From Kordiimonas pumila (lineage in GTDB: Bacteria; Pseudomonadota; Alphaproteobacteria; Sphingomonadales; Kordiimonadaceae), in contig NZ_CP061205.1 of assembly GCF_015240255.1 (NCBI RefSeq), positions 3,272,501 through 3,336,500 on the forward strand: a stretch of DNA of 64,000 bases. Direction: 5' to 3'. Position numbers and translations under genes: made by a program. The notes under the pieces were generated by a model, which did not search any database, was not told the origin of the DNA, and saw only the letters and a program-made list of their open reading frames with translations. Shown in pieces: positions 38,221 to 47,466 of the stretch (position 1 is its first letter; each line of letters starts with the position of its first letter).

Positions 38221-38255
38221 AAAACCGCCACCCCACATAGGCAGGATAGCGGTGA
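38221..38255 (-). terminator. Possible weak terminator for the third PQQ dehydrogenase gene
   Basis: ACCGC and GCGGT arms flank a 20-base loop, and on the minus strand the stem is followed by a T-run. The stem is short, so the call is tentative. Confidence 0.4.
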
Positions 38256-38311
38256 CTATTTGTGCATAAGTAGGCATGCCCACCTGAATGGGCATTCCCT
38301 GAAATTAAAGC

Positions 38312-40255
38312 TTATTTCGGCAAAGCATAAGCAACCAGCGCATCAGATAGGTTGTCATACAGCCGCGCCACGCCGCCTGCTGTTGTGACGACAAACTGCC
38401 GCCCCCCTGCCATATAGGTCATCGGAACTGAAGGCCCCGCAGCAGGCAAGCCGTCTGACCAAAGTATTTCGCCTGTTTTTGTATCAAAAGCACGGATTTT
38501 TTCGTCCATTGTTGCCGCGATGAAGGTAAGGCCGCCTGCTGTAGTGATCGGGCCACCCACGTTTGCAGACCCCCAGCCTAAAAATTCTGGCAAATTCACA
38601 CCAAAGCGCCGTGCCTGCCCCAGTGGCACCTGCCAGTTTTTCTTACCGGTATCCATATCAAGGGCCGTAAGTGTACCCCACGCAGGCTTGCCGCACGGTA
38701 TACCAAGCGGGGAGAGGAACACTTCACCCTGAAAATAATAATTGGTGCCCACAAGCGGCCTGCTGGAGAAGGTCGAAGCCGTTTCCTCTGGCATTTCATT
38801 TTGTGGAGTCAGGGTTAAAATCATGGGCAAATTCTGCGATTTAACAATCAACTGATTTGTGGTGGGGTCATAACTAGCCCCGCCCCAGTTGCCGCCACCA
38901 AACGGCCCCGGACTTGCGATTGCACCCTTTTTGCTCGGCGGGGTATACATGCCTTTATAGTGCAGCGTATCGAACTTATCTTCGCACCATGCTTTATCAA
39001 AAGGGGTAAGGCCCCACATATCTTCCCGGGTTACACCTTGCAAGGCAAAGGGTTCAATCCCTTGCGGCACCGGCTGTGTGGGTGATGTTTTTTCACCCGG
39101 CACCGTAGACTGCGGCACAGGCACTTCTTCAATAGGCCAGATAGCTTCCCCGGTGACACGGTCAAACACAAAAACCCAGCCCATTTTGGTTTGTAGAATA
39201 GCTACATCACGGGGCTTGCCGTCTTTCTGGATTGTAACCAGCAAGGGGTGCGCGCCGTTATCATAATCAAACACATCATGATGCACGGTCTGGAAAGACC
39301 ATTTCACTGCGCCGGTTTTGGCATCCACCGCAACCAAAGCACTTGTCAGCGGCATATCCATTTCTGCCCGTGTACCGCCAAAATAATCTGGTGAAGGGCT
39401 CGTTGTTGGCAGGAATACGAGGCCGTTTTTCTCGTCAGCAACAATCGGCGCCCACACATTACCCGCGCCTGTTTGATCACGGTATTGCTCCGGAATAGGG
39501 TTAAAGTCCCAGACCATATCGCCTGTGCGCACATCATATGCCCGCACAATACCATCATTGGCATTGGCATTGCTATCATTCGCTCCAGAAGCACCAATCA
39601 CCAAATCACCCACCACACCGGGCGGTGTCGCAGTACCCCGGTAATTGTCTGACCCGTTTACATTATAATCCCAGTTTGTAACATAGCCCGGGTGGCCTTT
39701 TGCTGCGCCAAAATCCTTACAAGCTTTGCCTGTATCCGCATCAACCGCGAACAGATGACCATAGTTATCGTTTCGGAAAATACGCTTCTGGCACGGTTCC
39801 CCCGCCACCTTTTCTTTTGCTTCCCAGTAAGAAACACCACGGCAATAAGCCGGGAACTTTTTCTGAGTGATCAAAGGCTCGCCAGTTTCTTCCTGCACAG
39901 CGTGGGGGTCAAACACCCATTTTTCTTTACCTGTTGCCGGGTCTAACGAAAAAATACGGTTCAACGGTGTACAATAATAAATACTGCCATTGGCATGAAT
40001 GGGGTGTACTTCATACCCGGTAGAAAAGCGTTTATCTTTTGCAACAATCAAATCACCTGAGTGATGCACCCAGGCAACTTCAAGGTCATCAACATTCTTG
40101 GTCGTGATTTGGTCAAGGGGGGAATACTGGCTGCCGCCGTAGCTGCCTCCAAAAAGCGGCCACTGGGTATCCCCCGCCTCAGCCAAACCTGCTGCCCCAT
40201 TCAACATGATTAAAAATGGAACCAGTATAAGATGCCATAAACCCATTTTCTTCAT
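38312..40255 (-). CDS. PQQ-dependent dehydrogenase without heme domain
   Basis: This quinoprotein of about 647 residues has a cleavable signal peptide (GLAEAGDT) and the propeller of the membrane glucose/quinate dehydrogenase branch (WPLFGGSYGGSQYSPL, RNDNYGHLFAVDADTGK, FDYDNGAHPLLV). There are no N-terminal membrane helices and no CxxCH, so electrons must go to a separate carrier. The chosen ATG at 40255 follows GGGATTGAGC; earlier in-frame Met codons exist up to 40342. It is convergent with the quinohemoprotein pair. The promoter carries two palindromes shared with the pair's region. Confidence 0.85.
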   Translation of the reverse strand: MKKMGLWHLILVPFLIMLNGAAGLAEAGDTQWPLFGGSYGGSQYSPLDQITTKNVDDLEVAWVHHSGDLIVAKDKRFSTGYEVHPIHANGSIYYCTPLNRIFSLDPATGKEKWVFDPHAVQEETGEPLITQKKFPAYCRGVSYWEAKEKVAGEPCQKRIFRNDNYGHLFAVDADTGKACKDFGAAKGHPGYVTNWDYNVNGSDNYRGTATPPGVVGDLVIGASGANDSNANANDGIVRAYDVRTGDMVWDFNPIPEQYRDQTGAGNVWAPIVADEKNGLVFLPTTSPSPDYFGGTRAEMDMPLTSALVAVDAKTGAVKWSFQTVHHDVFDYDNGAHPLLVTIQKDGKPRDVAILQTKMGWVFVFDRVTGEAIWPIEEVPVPQSTVPGEKTSPTQPVPQGIEPFALQGVTREDMWGLTPFDKAWCEDKFDTLHYKGMYTPPSKKGAIASPGPFGGGNWGGASYDPTTNQLIVKSQNLPMILTLTPQNEMPEETASTFSSRPLVGTNYYFQGEVFLSPLGIPCGKPAWGTLTALDMDTGKKNWQVPLGQARRFGVNLPEFLGWGSANVGGPITTAGGLTFIAATMDEKIRAFDTKTGEILWSDGLPAAGPSVPMTYMAGGRQFVVTTAGGVARLYDNLSDALVAYALPK

Positions 40256-40288
40256 GCTCAATCCCATCATAGTTTCGCTGCGGTACAT

Positions 40289-40349
40289 AATTTCGAAATT
40301 TATAGTCGCTTTACAAAGTAAGGTCCAGAAAATTCCGAACATATGTTCG
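40289..40349. promoter_or_regulatory. Palindromes in front of the third PQQ dehydrogenase gene
   Basis: AATTTCGAAATT (40289-40300) and CGAACATATGTTCG (40336-40349) are both perfect palindromes. Each has a counterpart in the 32468-33561 region near the GntR gene and the quinohemoprotein pair. They are candidate operators for common control of the PQQ dehydrogenases. Confidence 0.45.
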
Positions 40350-40405
40350 TGTAAATTTAAACATAAATTTTGACAGACCCGGCAAACCCCGTAAACTACG
40401 ATCGT

Positions 40406-41215
40406 ATGACAGTACCTCTTGTGATATTTTCTGATCTAGATGGCACACTGCTTGACCATGAAACTTACGGGTTTGAGGCTGCTAAACCTGCCTTTGAAAT
40501 CCTAAAGGCACGCGGCATTCCCCTTGTGCTTGCCAGCAGTAAAACTGCCGTTGAAATAGCCACCCTTCGAGAAAAAATGGGCTTCACCCATTGCCCCGCG
40601 ATTATTGAAAACGGCAGTGGTTTATTACCCGCTGGCCCCTTTGACACCAAAAGCATTGACCAAACCGTATACAAAAAACTGAGAAATACCGTGCAGGCCT
40701 TGCCGCCCCATCTGCGTAGGCTTTACCAAGGCTTTGGCGATTGGACGGTTGCTGAGATTACGGCAAAAACCGGCCTACCCACCCACGAAGCACAACAGGC
40801 ATCAAAGCGGCAGTTCTCTGAACCTGGTCTATGGTCAGGCACCGAAAAGGAACTGGCTTCCTTTATTCAACATTTAACCAACCATAATATTTCCGCCCGG
40901 CATGGCGGCAGGTTCCTCACCTTGTCATATGGGGGAACAAAAGGTGTGAAAATGGGGCAAATACTTGACAGATACACAACGGATACAACACGCCCGCCGT
41001 CGCTTGCGCTAGGCGACGCACCTAATGATATTGAAATGCTGGAAGCCGCTGACATCGGGGTTATTATAAAAAATCCGCACGGCACTAAAATTGCGCCTCT
41101 GCAAGGCGAGCAAACCGGCACCATAAGGCGGTCAGATAAACCCGGGCCGGAAGGCTGGGCTTATTCTGTGTTATCAATACTTCACGAAATGAATTTATAC
41201 TCTTATAAAGCATAG
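40406..41215 (+). CDS. gpgP: Glucosyl/mannosyl-3-phosphoglycerate phosphatase (HAD family)
   Basis: This HAD phosphatase of about 269 residues has motif I FSDLDGTLLD, motif II in LASSKT and motif IV GDAPNDIEML, the pattern of the MpgP/YedP group. It removes the phosphate from glucosyl- or mannosyl-3-phosphoglycerate to release the compatible solute. The ATG at 40406 starts the normal family N-terminus; a TTG 12 codons upstream is also open. The synthase gene follows after 27 bases. With a glucosyl-type synthase beside it, glucosylglycerate is the expected product. Confidence 0.85.
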   Translation: MTVPLVIFSDLDGTLLDHETYGFEAAKPAFEILKARGIPLVLASSKTAVEIATLREKMGFTHCPAIIENGSGLLPAGPFDTKSIDQTVYKKLRNTVQALPPHLRRLYQGFGDWTVAEITAKTGLPTHEAQQASKRQFSEPGLWSGTEKELASFIQHLTNHNISARHGGRFLTLSYGGTKGVKMGQILDRYTTDTTRPPSLALGDAPNDIEMLEAADIGVIIKNPHGTKIAPLQGEQTGTIRRSDKPGPEGWAYSVLSILHEMNLYSYKA

Positions 41216-41242
41216 GAACAGTATTGAGCGGAGGGCGAAAGC

Positions 41243-42463
41243 ATGGCAGATTTTCACCAAAATGGCAATGTAGCAACCCTACATAACCTTCATTCTGTAA
41301 AGCCTGAAAAACTGGAACGGGAGCTGGAAATATTTTCCAAAACCCGCAAGATTACATTAATTTTGCCTTCGCTGTTTTCCGAGCTTGAAGGTGTTGCCCT
41401 TAAAAACATTCTCGATGAGCTTTCCAAAGTGAAGTTCATTAGCCACATTGTGATTGGGCTAGACCGCGCCAATGAAGCTGAATATCGCTTTGCCAAAAAA
41501 TATTTTGCCCGCCTGCCGCAAAAGCACAGCGTGCTGTGGAATGATGGCCCCAGAATGAAAGCCGTGAGTGACCGGCTCGAAAAAGCGGGTCTATCACCCA
41601 TAGAAGCGGGTAAAGGTCGCAATGTATGGTTTTGCATTGGCTACACTCTGGCACAGCAAAACAGCGCCGTTGTTGCTTTGCACGACTGCGATATACTTAC
41701 CTATTCAAAAGAAATGCTAGCCCGCCTTGTATACCCCGTGGCAAACCCCGGCTTTTCCTATCAGTTTTGTAAAGGCTTTTACCCACGTCTTGCAGACGGC
41801 AAAATGAACGGTAGGGTTACAAGGCTTCTTGTTACCCCGTTACTAATGGCGCTGAAACGCACAATTGGTGACCGTAATTACCTTAGCTACTTGCGCTCGT
41901 TCCGCTACCCACTTGCAGGCGAATTTGCCATGCGTACCCAGATTTTGCCAGACATGCGCATCCCCTCAGACTGGGGGCTGGAGATCGGCGTGCTATCTGA
42001 AGTGTGGCGCAACCTCAGTGAAAAGGCCGTGTGTCAGGTTGAAATTGCAGATGCATACGACCATAAGCACCAACCGCTCTCAGAAGAAGACGCCACAAAA
42101 GGGCTATCCCGCATGTCGATAGATATCTGCAAAGCGCTTTTTAGAAAACTCGCAACAGATGGCACCATTTTCAGCCACGAAACCTTTAGAACGCTCAAGG
42201 CAACCTATTACCGTATCGCCCTTGATATGATCGAAACATACTATAACGATGCCGTTATGAACGGCCTGCGCGTAGACCGGCATACAGAAGAACGCACCGT
42301 AGAGCTATTTGCCTCCAACATTGTTGAAGCAGGCATTACTTTTCTTGAAAACCCAATGGAAACCCCGTTCATCGCGAACTGGAGCCGGGTTCAATCTGCC
42401 GACCCAGACCTAATGCGCGACATGATAGAGGCTGTGAAAGAAGACAACCGCGACTTTGCCTAA
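41243..42463 (+). CDS. gpgS: Glucosyl-3-phosphoglycerate synthase-like glycosyltransferase
   Basis: This 406-residue GT-A glycosyltransferase resembles bacterial GpgS (GT81 type), which joins NDP-glucose and 3-phosphoglycerate. It shows GKGRNVWFC (from 123), the metal-binding DCD motif in ALHDCDILTY (Asp148, Asp150), and RSFRYPLAGEFAM with SDWGLEIGVLSEVW, characteristic of the family. GGAGGG precedes the ATG. It pairs with the phosphatase upstream, and a GH13_18 phosphorylase gene converges four bases after its stop. Mannosyl transfer is an alternative, but the sequence fits GpgS better. Confidence 0.82.
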   Translation: MADFHQNGNVATLHNLHSVKPEKLERELEIFSKTRKITLILPSLFSELEGVALKNILDELSKVKFISHIVIGLDRANEAEYRFAKKYFARLPQKHSVLWNDGPRMKAVSDRLEKAGLSPIEAGKGRNVWFCIGYTLAQQNSAVVALHDCDILTYSKEMLARLVYPVANPGFSYQFCKGFYPRLADGKMNGRVTRLLVTPLLMALKRTIGDRNYLSYLRSFRYPLAGEFAMRTQILPDMRIPSDWGLEIGVLSEVWRNLSEKAVCQVEIADAYDHKHQPLSEEDATKGLSRMSIDICKALFRKLATDGTIFSHETFRTLKATYYRIALDMIETYYNDAVMNGLRVDRHTEERTVELFASNIVEAGITFLENPMETPFIANWSRVQSADPDLMRDMIEAVKEDNRDFA

Positions 42464-42467
42464 AAAC

Positions 42468-44234
42468 CTAGTTACGGTTGGTAATCCAGCGGCACTGATA
42501 GGGGGCAAAAACGATATCGCCGCTATCAGCGGCAATCTTTTCACCTGTTAGCAGGTCATACCAGTTTTCGCCGCCAATCAGGTTAATAGACACAGCCGAC
42601 ACCAGAACCTCCTCCCTGCTCACATTATGCAGCGCAAAAATAGACTGGTCACGGTTCATGCTTTGCCGCCAGAAGGCAAATATTTTATCCCCAAGCTGCA
42701 TGGTAAACTGTGTTGCATTAGGGTGAAACGCAGGCTGTTTCCGGCGGATCGCCATACGCCCTTTAAGGGCGGCATATACTCTCGCCTGCATGCTAGAGGC
42801 ATCATCCAGCTTTTCACGGAGTTCAGGATAGTCCCACCGGTGCCGGTTTATTGCCCGGTTGTGGTTTGATTTTTCCACCCCTTCATAGTCATTTGGGGTA
42901 GCAACAAGAGAGTGGATATAAAAAGCGGGGATCCCCTCAAGTGCCATCATAATGGTTTGACTACACAGGAACCGCTCCATCTGAAACGCATCCACCCCTT
43001 CAACCGTGCCTTTCATGGCTTCGAAAAAAGTGATATTCAACTCGTACGGTCGCTCTGTCCCATCTGGCAGCGAACGCATGCTCACAAGCCCGCCAAAGGA
43101 TTTAACCGCCCCAATTACGCTATCTATCTCAGCCTCAGATAGCAGGCCCTCTGCCGGGCGCATCCCAATACCGTCATGCGACGCGGTAAAGTTCAGGTAA
43201 GCACAGCCAAGCTGCGCAGGTGGCATGGCCATTTGCCAGCGAATAAGGTGCTGCGAGGTACCCGTCAGCAGCGCATGCAAGATCAGGGGCGGCAGCGAAA
43301 AGTTATAAATCGCATGGGCTTCATTCCTGTTCCCAAAATAAGAAAGGTTTTCCGCATTTGGCACATTGGTTTCGGTCAGCAGCACCACTTCTTCATCGGT
43401 ATAATCAAGCAGCAGGCGCATGAGCCGCACAACAGCATGGGTTTCAGGTAAATGAACGCAGTTTGTGCCAATTTCCTTCCACAGGAAGGCCACTGCATCA
43501 AGCCGTAAAATACGCACACCATTATCAATATGCAGCCGCATGATGCGCAAAAACTCTACCAGCACATCTGGGTTTTTAAAGTTGAGGTCCACCTGATCAT
43601 GGCTAAAGGTACACCACACATGACGCGGGCCATTCTTTGTTTCAACTTTACGAAGAAGCGGGCTTGTGCGCGGCCTAACCACTTCGCTCAGGTCATCTGA
43701 AGGCAATGCTTCATAGAAAAACCTGTCATATGGTTCATGGCCTTGCAGATAGTCATTAAACCAGTTGCTCTGGCTTGATACATGGTTCAGCACCAGATCA
43801 GACATAAGCTTAAATTCGCCTGCAATACGGTTAATGTCTTCCCAGTCACCCAGCAATCCGTTCACGGCGCAGTAATCCGTTACGGCAAAACCATCATCAG
43901 ATGTGTAGGGGAAAAACGGCAATATATGAACACCGCTGACCATGTCAGTTAGATAACGTTTCAAGAAATCGTGTAACAGATCAAGGGGCTTGTAGGTACC
44001 ATCAACCACCGAATTACCGTAGGTTATGACCAGAATATCATCTTCTGACCACAAGCTGTTTCCCGGCAAGCGTTCAGGCACCATCTGCTCAAGCCCCATG
44101 GGCCAAAATGTCTGCACAATCCTGTCGATCAGTTGCCCTGTGTTTTCATCAGGGTATATCTGCTCGATTAGCGTACTCAGTTTCACCTCAAAGTTTGCGT
44201 ATCCATTATCCATGGGCATGGTACCTGTGATCAT
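42468..44234 (-). CDS. GH13_18 sugar phosphorylase (glucosylglycerate phosphorylase candidate)
   Basis: This 588-residue glycoside hydrolase family 13 protein belongs to the sucrose phosphorylase subfamily. The nucleophile Asp246 is in RILRLDAVAF, the acid/base Glu288 in VVLLTETNVP and the third acid Asp354 in FTASHDGIG. Subfamily members use phosphate to cleave sucrose, glucosylglycerol or glucosylglycerate. The neighbouring gpgP and gpgS and the glycerate kinase make glucosylglycerate the likely substrate, giving glucose 1-phosphate and glycerate. Met codons at 44219 and 44213 are alternative starts; no strong ribosome site singles one out. Confidence 0.85.
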   Translation of the reverse strand: MITGTMPMDNGYANFEVKLSTLIEQIYPDENTGQLIDRIVQTFWPMGLEQMVPERLPGNSLWSEDDILVITYGNSVVDGTYKPLDLLHDFLKRYLTDMVSGVHILPFFPYTSDDGFAVTDYCAVNGLLGDWEDINRIAGEFKLMSDLVLNHVSSQSNWFNDYLQGHEPYDRFFYEALPSDDLSEVVRPRTSPLLRKVETKNGPRHVWCTFSHDQVDLNFKNPDVLVEFLRIMRLHIDNGVRILRLDAVAFLWKEIGTNCVHLPETHAVVRLMRLLLDYTDEEVVLLTETNVPNAENLSYFGNRNEAHAIYNFSLPPLILHALLTGTSQHLIRWQMAMPPAQLGCAYLNFTASHDGIGMRPAEGLLSEAEIDSVIGAVKSFGGLVSMRSLPDGTERPYELNITFFEAMKGTVEGVDAFQMERFLCSQTIMMALEGIPAFYIHSLVATPNDYEGVEKSNHNRAINRHRWDYPELREKLDDASSMQARVYAALKGRMAIRRKQPAFHPNATQFTMQLGDKIFAFWRQSMNRDQSIFALHNVSREEVLVSAVSINLIGGENWYDLLTGEKIAADSGDIVFAPYQCRWITNRN

Positions 44235-44471
44235 TTAAACTGGGTGGAAACGGGCCTACATGCCCTCTCATCTGCGCCCCCAAAACAGGCACAGTGAACA
44301 CTTCTGGCAATTAGCTTCATGACAAAATTACCCAAAAAGTAACCATGTCACATAAGAATCATTAAACTAGAGATAAAAAATTGTCAAAGCAACCAAATGA
44401 CTTAGAGACACTTTACCAGCGAAAGTGAGGCTTTATTGCACCCGTACGGGGCAAAATAACACGCGCGCGAG
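44235..44471. other. Intergenic gap with no recognised element
   Basis: About 237 bases upstream of the phosphorylase gene and downstream of the antiporter gene. It presumably holds the phosphorylase promoter. I saw no terminator, small gene or operator here. Confidence 0.4.
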
Positions 44472-45671
44472 TTATTCTTTAGGGGTATCTTTTTCGGTTA
44501 CCCCAAATATGTGCGCCGCACCAGATACGGTCCAGCCCTGCAACACAAGCGATGCCACCACAATAATAAAAACGATATTAAAGAACTGCGGTGTTAGTGG
44601 GCCGGGGCTAATAACCGGAATGATAGCAAGGAAAATAGGCACTGCGCCGCGCAAGCCGACCCAGCCAACATAAAGCTGTTCTTTTGTGGAAAAGCCAAAC
44701 GGCGCGAGGCAAGCCATAACAGCAAGGGGCCGTGCGAGGAACATAAGCACAGCCGCCATCACAATACCGACCAGCAACACCTCTGGCAAAGCGCTGGGGG
44801 TTACAAGCAGGCCTAGCATGACAAACATGGCAATCTGTGCAAGCCACGCCAGCCCTTCGTGAAAATGGATCAAGCCTTCGTGGGCTTTTTCTGAATAGTT
44901 GGCAACCACAACGCCGTAAAGGTATATGGCAAGGAAACCGGACCCGCCAACAAGGGCAACAAGCGCATATGTAAAAAGACCCGCCACCAGAAAAAAGGGC
45001 GAGTTTAGCCCGCGCGGCAACTGCACCTTGCTGCTAATGCGCGACACAGCAACACCGCCCAAAACACCGCCCACCGCGCCCAAGCCTATTTGCTGAAAAA
45101 ACAGCGGCACCGATGCAATGATGGCATCCCAGCTTAGTGGCAGGTCTGCATCTACCAGCCCGACAAACGTAACAGTTAGAAAGATAGCAATGGGGTCGTT
45201 CAAGCCAGATTCGATAAACAAGGTTTCCTTCAGCCGCCCTTGCAGTTTTACCCCACTCTGCGACAGTAGCATAAAGGTTGCCGCCGCATCGGTTGAGCCA
45301 ACCACAGCCCCCAGAAGCAGGCCTTCCACCAAGGGGGCATCAAAAATAAGTGCATAAAGCACACCGACAATAGCGGCGGTTAACACAACCCCCACGGTTG
45401 CCAACACCCCTGCCGGACGTACTGCGGTTTTCAGTTCCGCTAATTTAATATCAAGCCCGCCAAATAACAGAATAATAGCAAGGCACACAGAACCAAGGCT
45501 GTAGACCAGATCAAAACTATCAAAATAAATCTGGCCGGGGCCATCTTCCCCCAGAAACACACCAAGCCCTAAAAACAATAGCAGGATGGGCGCCCGAACC
45601 TTAGCCGATACGGGCACCATAAGTATGCTGATAACCGCAATACCTGAGGTAAATAAAAGAAGCGATTCCAT
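44472..45671 (-). CDS. Cation/proton antiporter, NhaP2/CPA1-like
   Basis: This inner-membrane antiporter of about 399 residues has around 12 hydrophobic helices. The conserved core GSTDAAATFMLL and ESGLNDPIAIFLTV, with adjacent Asp, matches potassium/proton antiporters of the NhaP2/CvrA group. The usual cytoplasmic TrkA-C regulatory region is missing; the protein ends soon after the last helix (GVTEKDTPKE). The ATG at 45671 is preferred to a GTG at 45680. Its place in the osmolyte cluster suggests a joint role in osmotic or pH adjustment. Confidence 0.85.
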   Translation of the reverse strand: MESLLLFTSGIAVISILMVPVSAKVRAPILLLFLGLGVFLGEDGPGQIYFDSFDLVYSLGSVCLAIILLFGGLDIKLAELKTAVRPAGVLATVGVVLTAAIVGVLYALIFDAPLVEGLLLGAVVGSTDAAATFMLLSQSGVKLQGRLKETLFIESGLNDPIAIFLTVTFVGLVDADLPLSWDAIIASVPLFFQQIGLGAVGGVLGGVAVSRISSKVQLPRGLNSPFFLVAGLFTYALVALVGGSGFLAIYLYGVVVANYSEKAHEGLIHFHEGLAWLAQIAMFVMLGLLVTPSALPEVLLVGIVMAAVLMFLARPLAVMACLAPFGFSTKEQLYVGWVGLRGAVPIFLAIIPVISPGPLTPQFFNIVFIIVVASLVLQGWTVSGAAHIFGVTEKDTPKE

Positions 45672-45769
45672 GAATACCACTGAAACTGAAGATTTAGGCT
45701 AAAATGACCACTGTTATTTTATGTGTGCCACATTTTCGCCTGCACGAAAACTCACAAATCTTTTAACAG

Positions 45770-46972
45770 CTATTTTTTTATGCCTAACTGATACCCAAGC
45801 CTGATCTGCCGGAAGCTGCGCTCTGATGCCTGCACCAAAGCACCCCGTGCATTCGCCATCGCCGCATCAACACCAATATCTTCTGTATAGGCACTTTCCA
45901 GACAGTCGACCCCGTGCCGGTACACATCCACCGCGCATGCTGCCACCTGCCCGCCAATCGCCACAACAGGCATGCCCAGTTCTTTAGCGGCCTTTGCAAT
46001 ACCAACCGGCGTTTTACCAAAAACCGTCTGGCTATCGATAAAGCCTTCGCCTGTAACAACCATATCAGCCGCACCAATTTGGTCTTTAAAATGAATGGTC
46101 TCAATAATCAGTTCTATGCCGTGTAGCAACTTTGCGCCCAAAAAAGCATGCAGCGCCGCGGTAACCCCGCCGCCCGCACCCGTACGCGGCAGGCCCGCAA
46201 TCTCTATACCTGCCGTTGCCGCAATACATTCAGCATACTGCCGAAGGCTTTTATCCAGCACTGCGATATCAGCCTCTGTCGCACCTTTTTGCCGGCCAAA
46301 CACCTCAGCAGCCCCCAACGGGCCACACAGCACATTATCTACATCGCATGCCGCGACAAACTCTATGACGCGAACTGCCTCCCCTATTTGGGAACAATCA
46401 ATCTGGGCAATACGCCCTATATCTGCCGCCATCAATGGGGCTGCAAGAGGCTGACCTGATTTATCCAGAAAGCCAACACCAAGGGCCTGCGCAAGCCCGA
46501 CGCCGCCGTCAACAGTCGCAGACCCGCCAATGCCAATAATAATTTTTTGCACACCGCGTTTTACCGCATCAAGGATCAGTTCCCCTGTGCCAAAAGTCGT
46601 GGCCTGCATAGGGTTTCGTTTATTTTTGGGTATCAGTGTAAGGCCGGAAGCTGCGGCCATCTCAATAATAGCTAACACGCCGTCATGTGTAATACCGTAC
46701 CCTGCAACAACAGGCGTGCCTTGCGGTCCTGTTACCTCTAGTTCTACCCTCTTGCCACCAAGTGCGGTGAGAACTGCATCGACCGTACCTTCACCTCCGT
46801 CAGCAACAGGAACGGCAATAGAGGTTGCACCGGGGAAGACATTTTTCAGCCCCTCCGCCACTGCATCAGCGGCCTCGATGGAGGAAAGGCTACCTTTAAA
46901 GGAATCCATCGCAATCGCTACTGTCAGGGGAAAGGTCATACTGTCATACCATTTGGTAAAATTTTCACTCAT
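45770..46972 (-). CDS. garK: Glycerate kinase (GarK/GlxK type)
   Basis: This 400-residue glycerate kinase, type I, phosphorylates glycerate with ATP. The N-terminal AIAMDSFKGSLSSIEAADAV and the internal GIGGSATVDGGVGLAQALG and TGEGFIDSQT are diagnostic. The ATG at 46972 follows TAGG with suitable spacing, although a Met 11 codons in is also plausible. In this cluster it would recover glycerate released from glucosylglycerate. It may also take glycerate from photorespiratory-like or serine-glyoxylate routes, given the aminotransferase at 3732-4907. An antiporter gene follows on the same strand. Confidence 0.92.
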   Translation of the reverse strand: MSENFTKWYDSMTFPLTVAIAMDSFKGSLSSIEAADAVAEGLKNVFPGATSIAVPVADGGEGTVDAVLTALGGKRVELEVTGPQGTPVVAGYGITHDGVLAIIEMAAASGLTLIPKNKRNPMQATTFGTGELILDAVKRGVQKIIIGIGGSATVDGGVGLAQALGVGFLDKSGQPLAAPLMAADIGRIAQIDCSQIGEAVRVIEFVAACDVDNVLCGPLGAAEVFGRQKGATEADIAVLDKSLRQYAECIAATAGIEIAGLPRTGAGGGVTAALHAFLGAKLLHGIELIIETIHFKDQIGAADMVVTGEGFIDSQTVFGKTPVGIAKAAKELGMPVVAIGGQVAACAVDVYRHGVDCLESAYTEDIGVDAAMANARGALVQASERSFRQIRLGYQLGIKK

Positions 46973-47103
46973 ACAAAGCCTACCCCGCGCTTTCCCGCCT
47001 TGTCACGCAAAACAGCTACACCAGCTTCAAATTTTAAGGAAAGGCTCGACAATTTACCAAAACAGTTCAAGAATAATTCAGGATACAAAAACGGGGGAAA
47101 ACC

Positions 47104-47451
47104 ATGAAACACACAGGAAGCTGTCACTGCGGTGACGTACACTATGAAGTGGAAGCCGACATCAAGGATGTGATTGCCTGCAACTGTTCTATTTGTAGCA
47201 AAAAAGGCTATTTACTGTCATTTGTGCCAGAGGCAAATTTCACCCTCATCAAAGGGGCAGATGCAATATCAGACTATCAATTTGGTGCGCACAGAATTCA
47301 TCACACTTTTTGCCAGAAATGCGGTGTTGCGTCCTTTAGCCGTGGCGCCATGCCAGATGGTACCAAAATGATTGCCCTCAATGTGCGCTGTATTGATGCT
47401 ATAGACATAGCAGCCCTAGCGGTTAACCCCTTTGACGGTAAAAGCCTTTAA
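47104..47451 (+). CDS. GFA-family (glutathione-dependent formaldehyde-activating-like) zinc protein
   Basis: This 115-residue protein of the GFA/CENP-V fold has zinc-binding Cys in SCHCGDVHYE, CNCSICSKKG and FCQKCGVASF. GFA proteins bind glutathione adducts; many have no known substrate. GGGGGA precedes the ATG. It is divergent from glycerate kinase and monocistronic. Confidence 0.88.
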   Translation: MKHTGSCHCGDVHYEVEADIKDVIACNCSICSKKGYLLSFVPEANFTLIKGADAISDYQFGAHRIHHTFCQKCGVASFSRGAMPDGTKMIALNVRCIDAIDIAALAVNPFDGKSL

Positions 47452-47466
47452 ACTGCTTTGCACCCA

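Noticed and set aside
44235-44471. Search for a tRNA or small RNA gene in the gap
   Set aside because: No cloverleaf-like arms or terminator-like hairpin could be seen.
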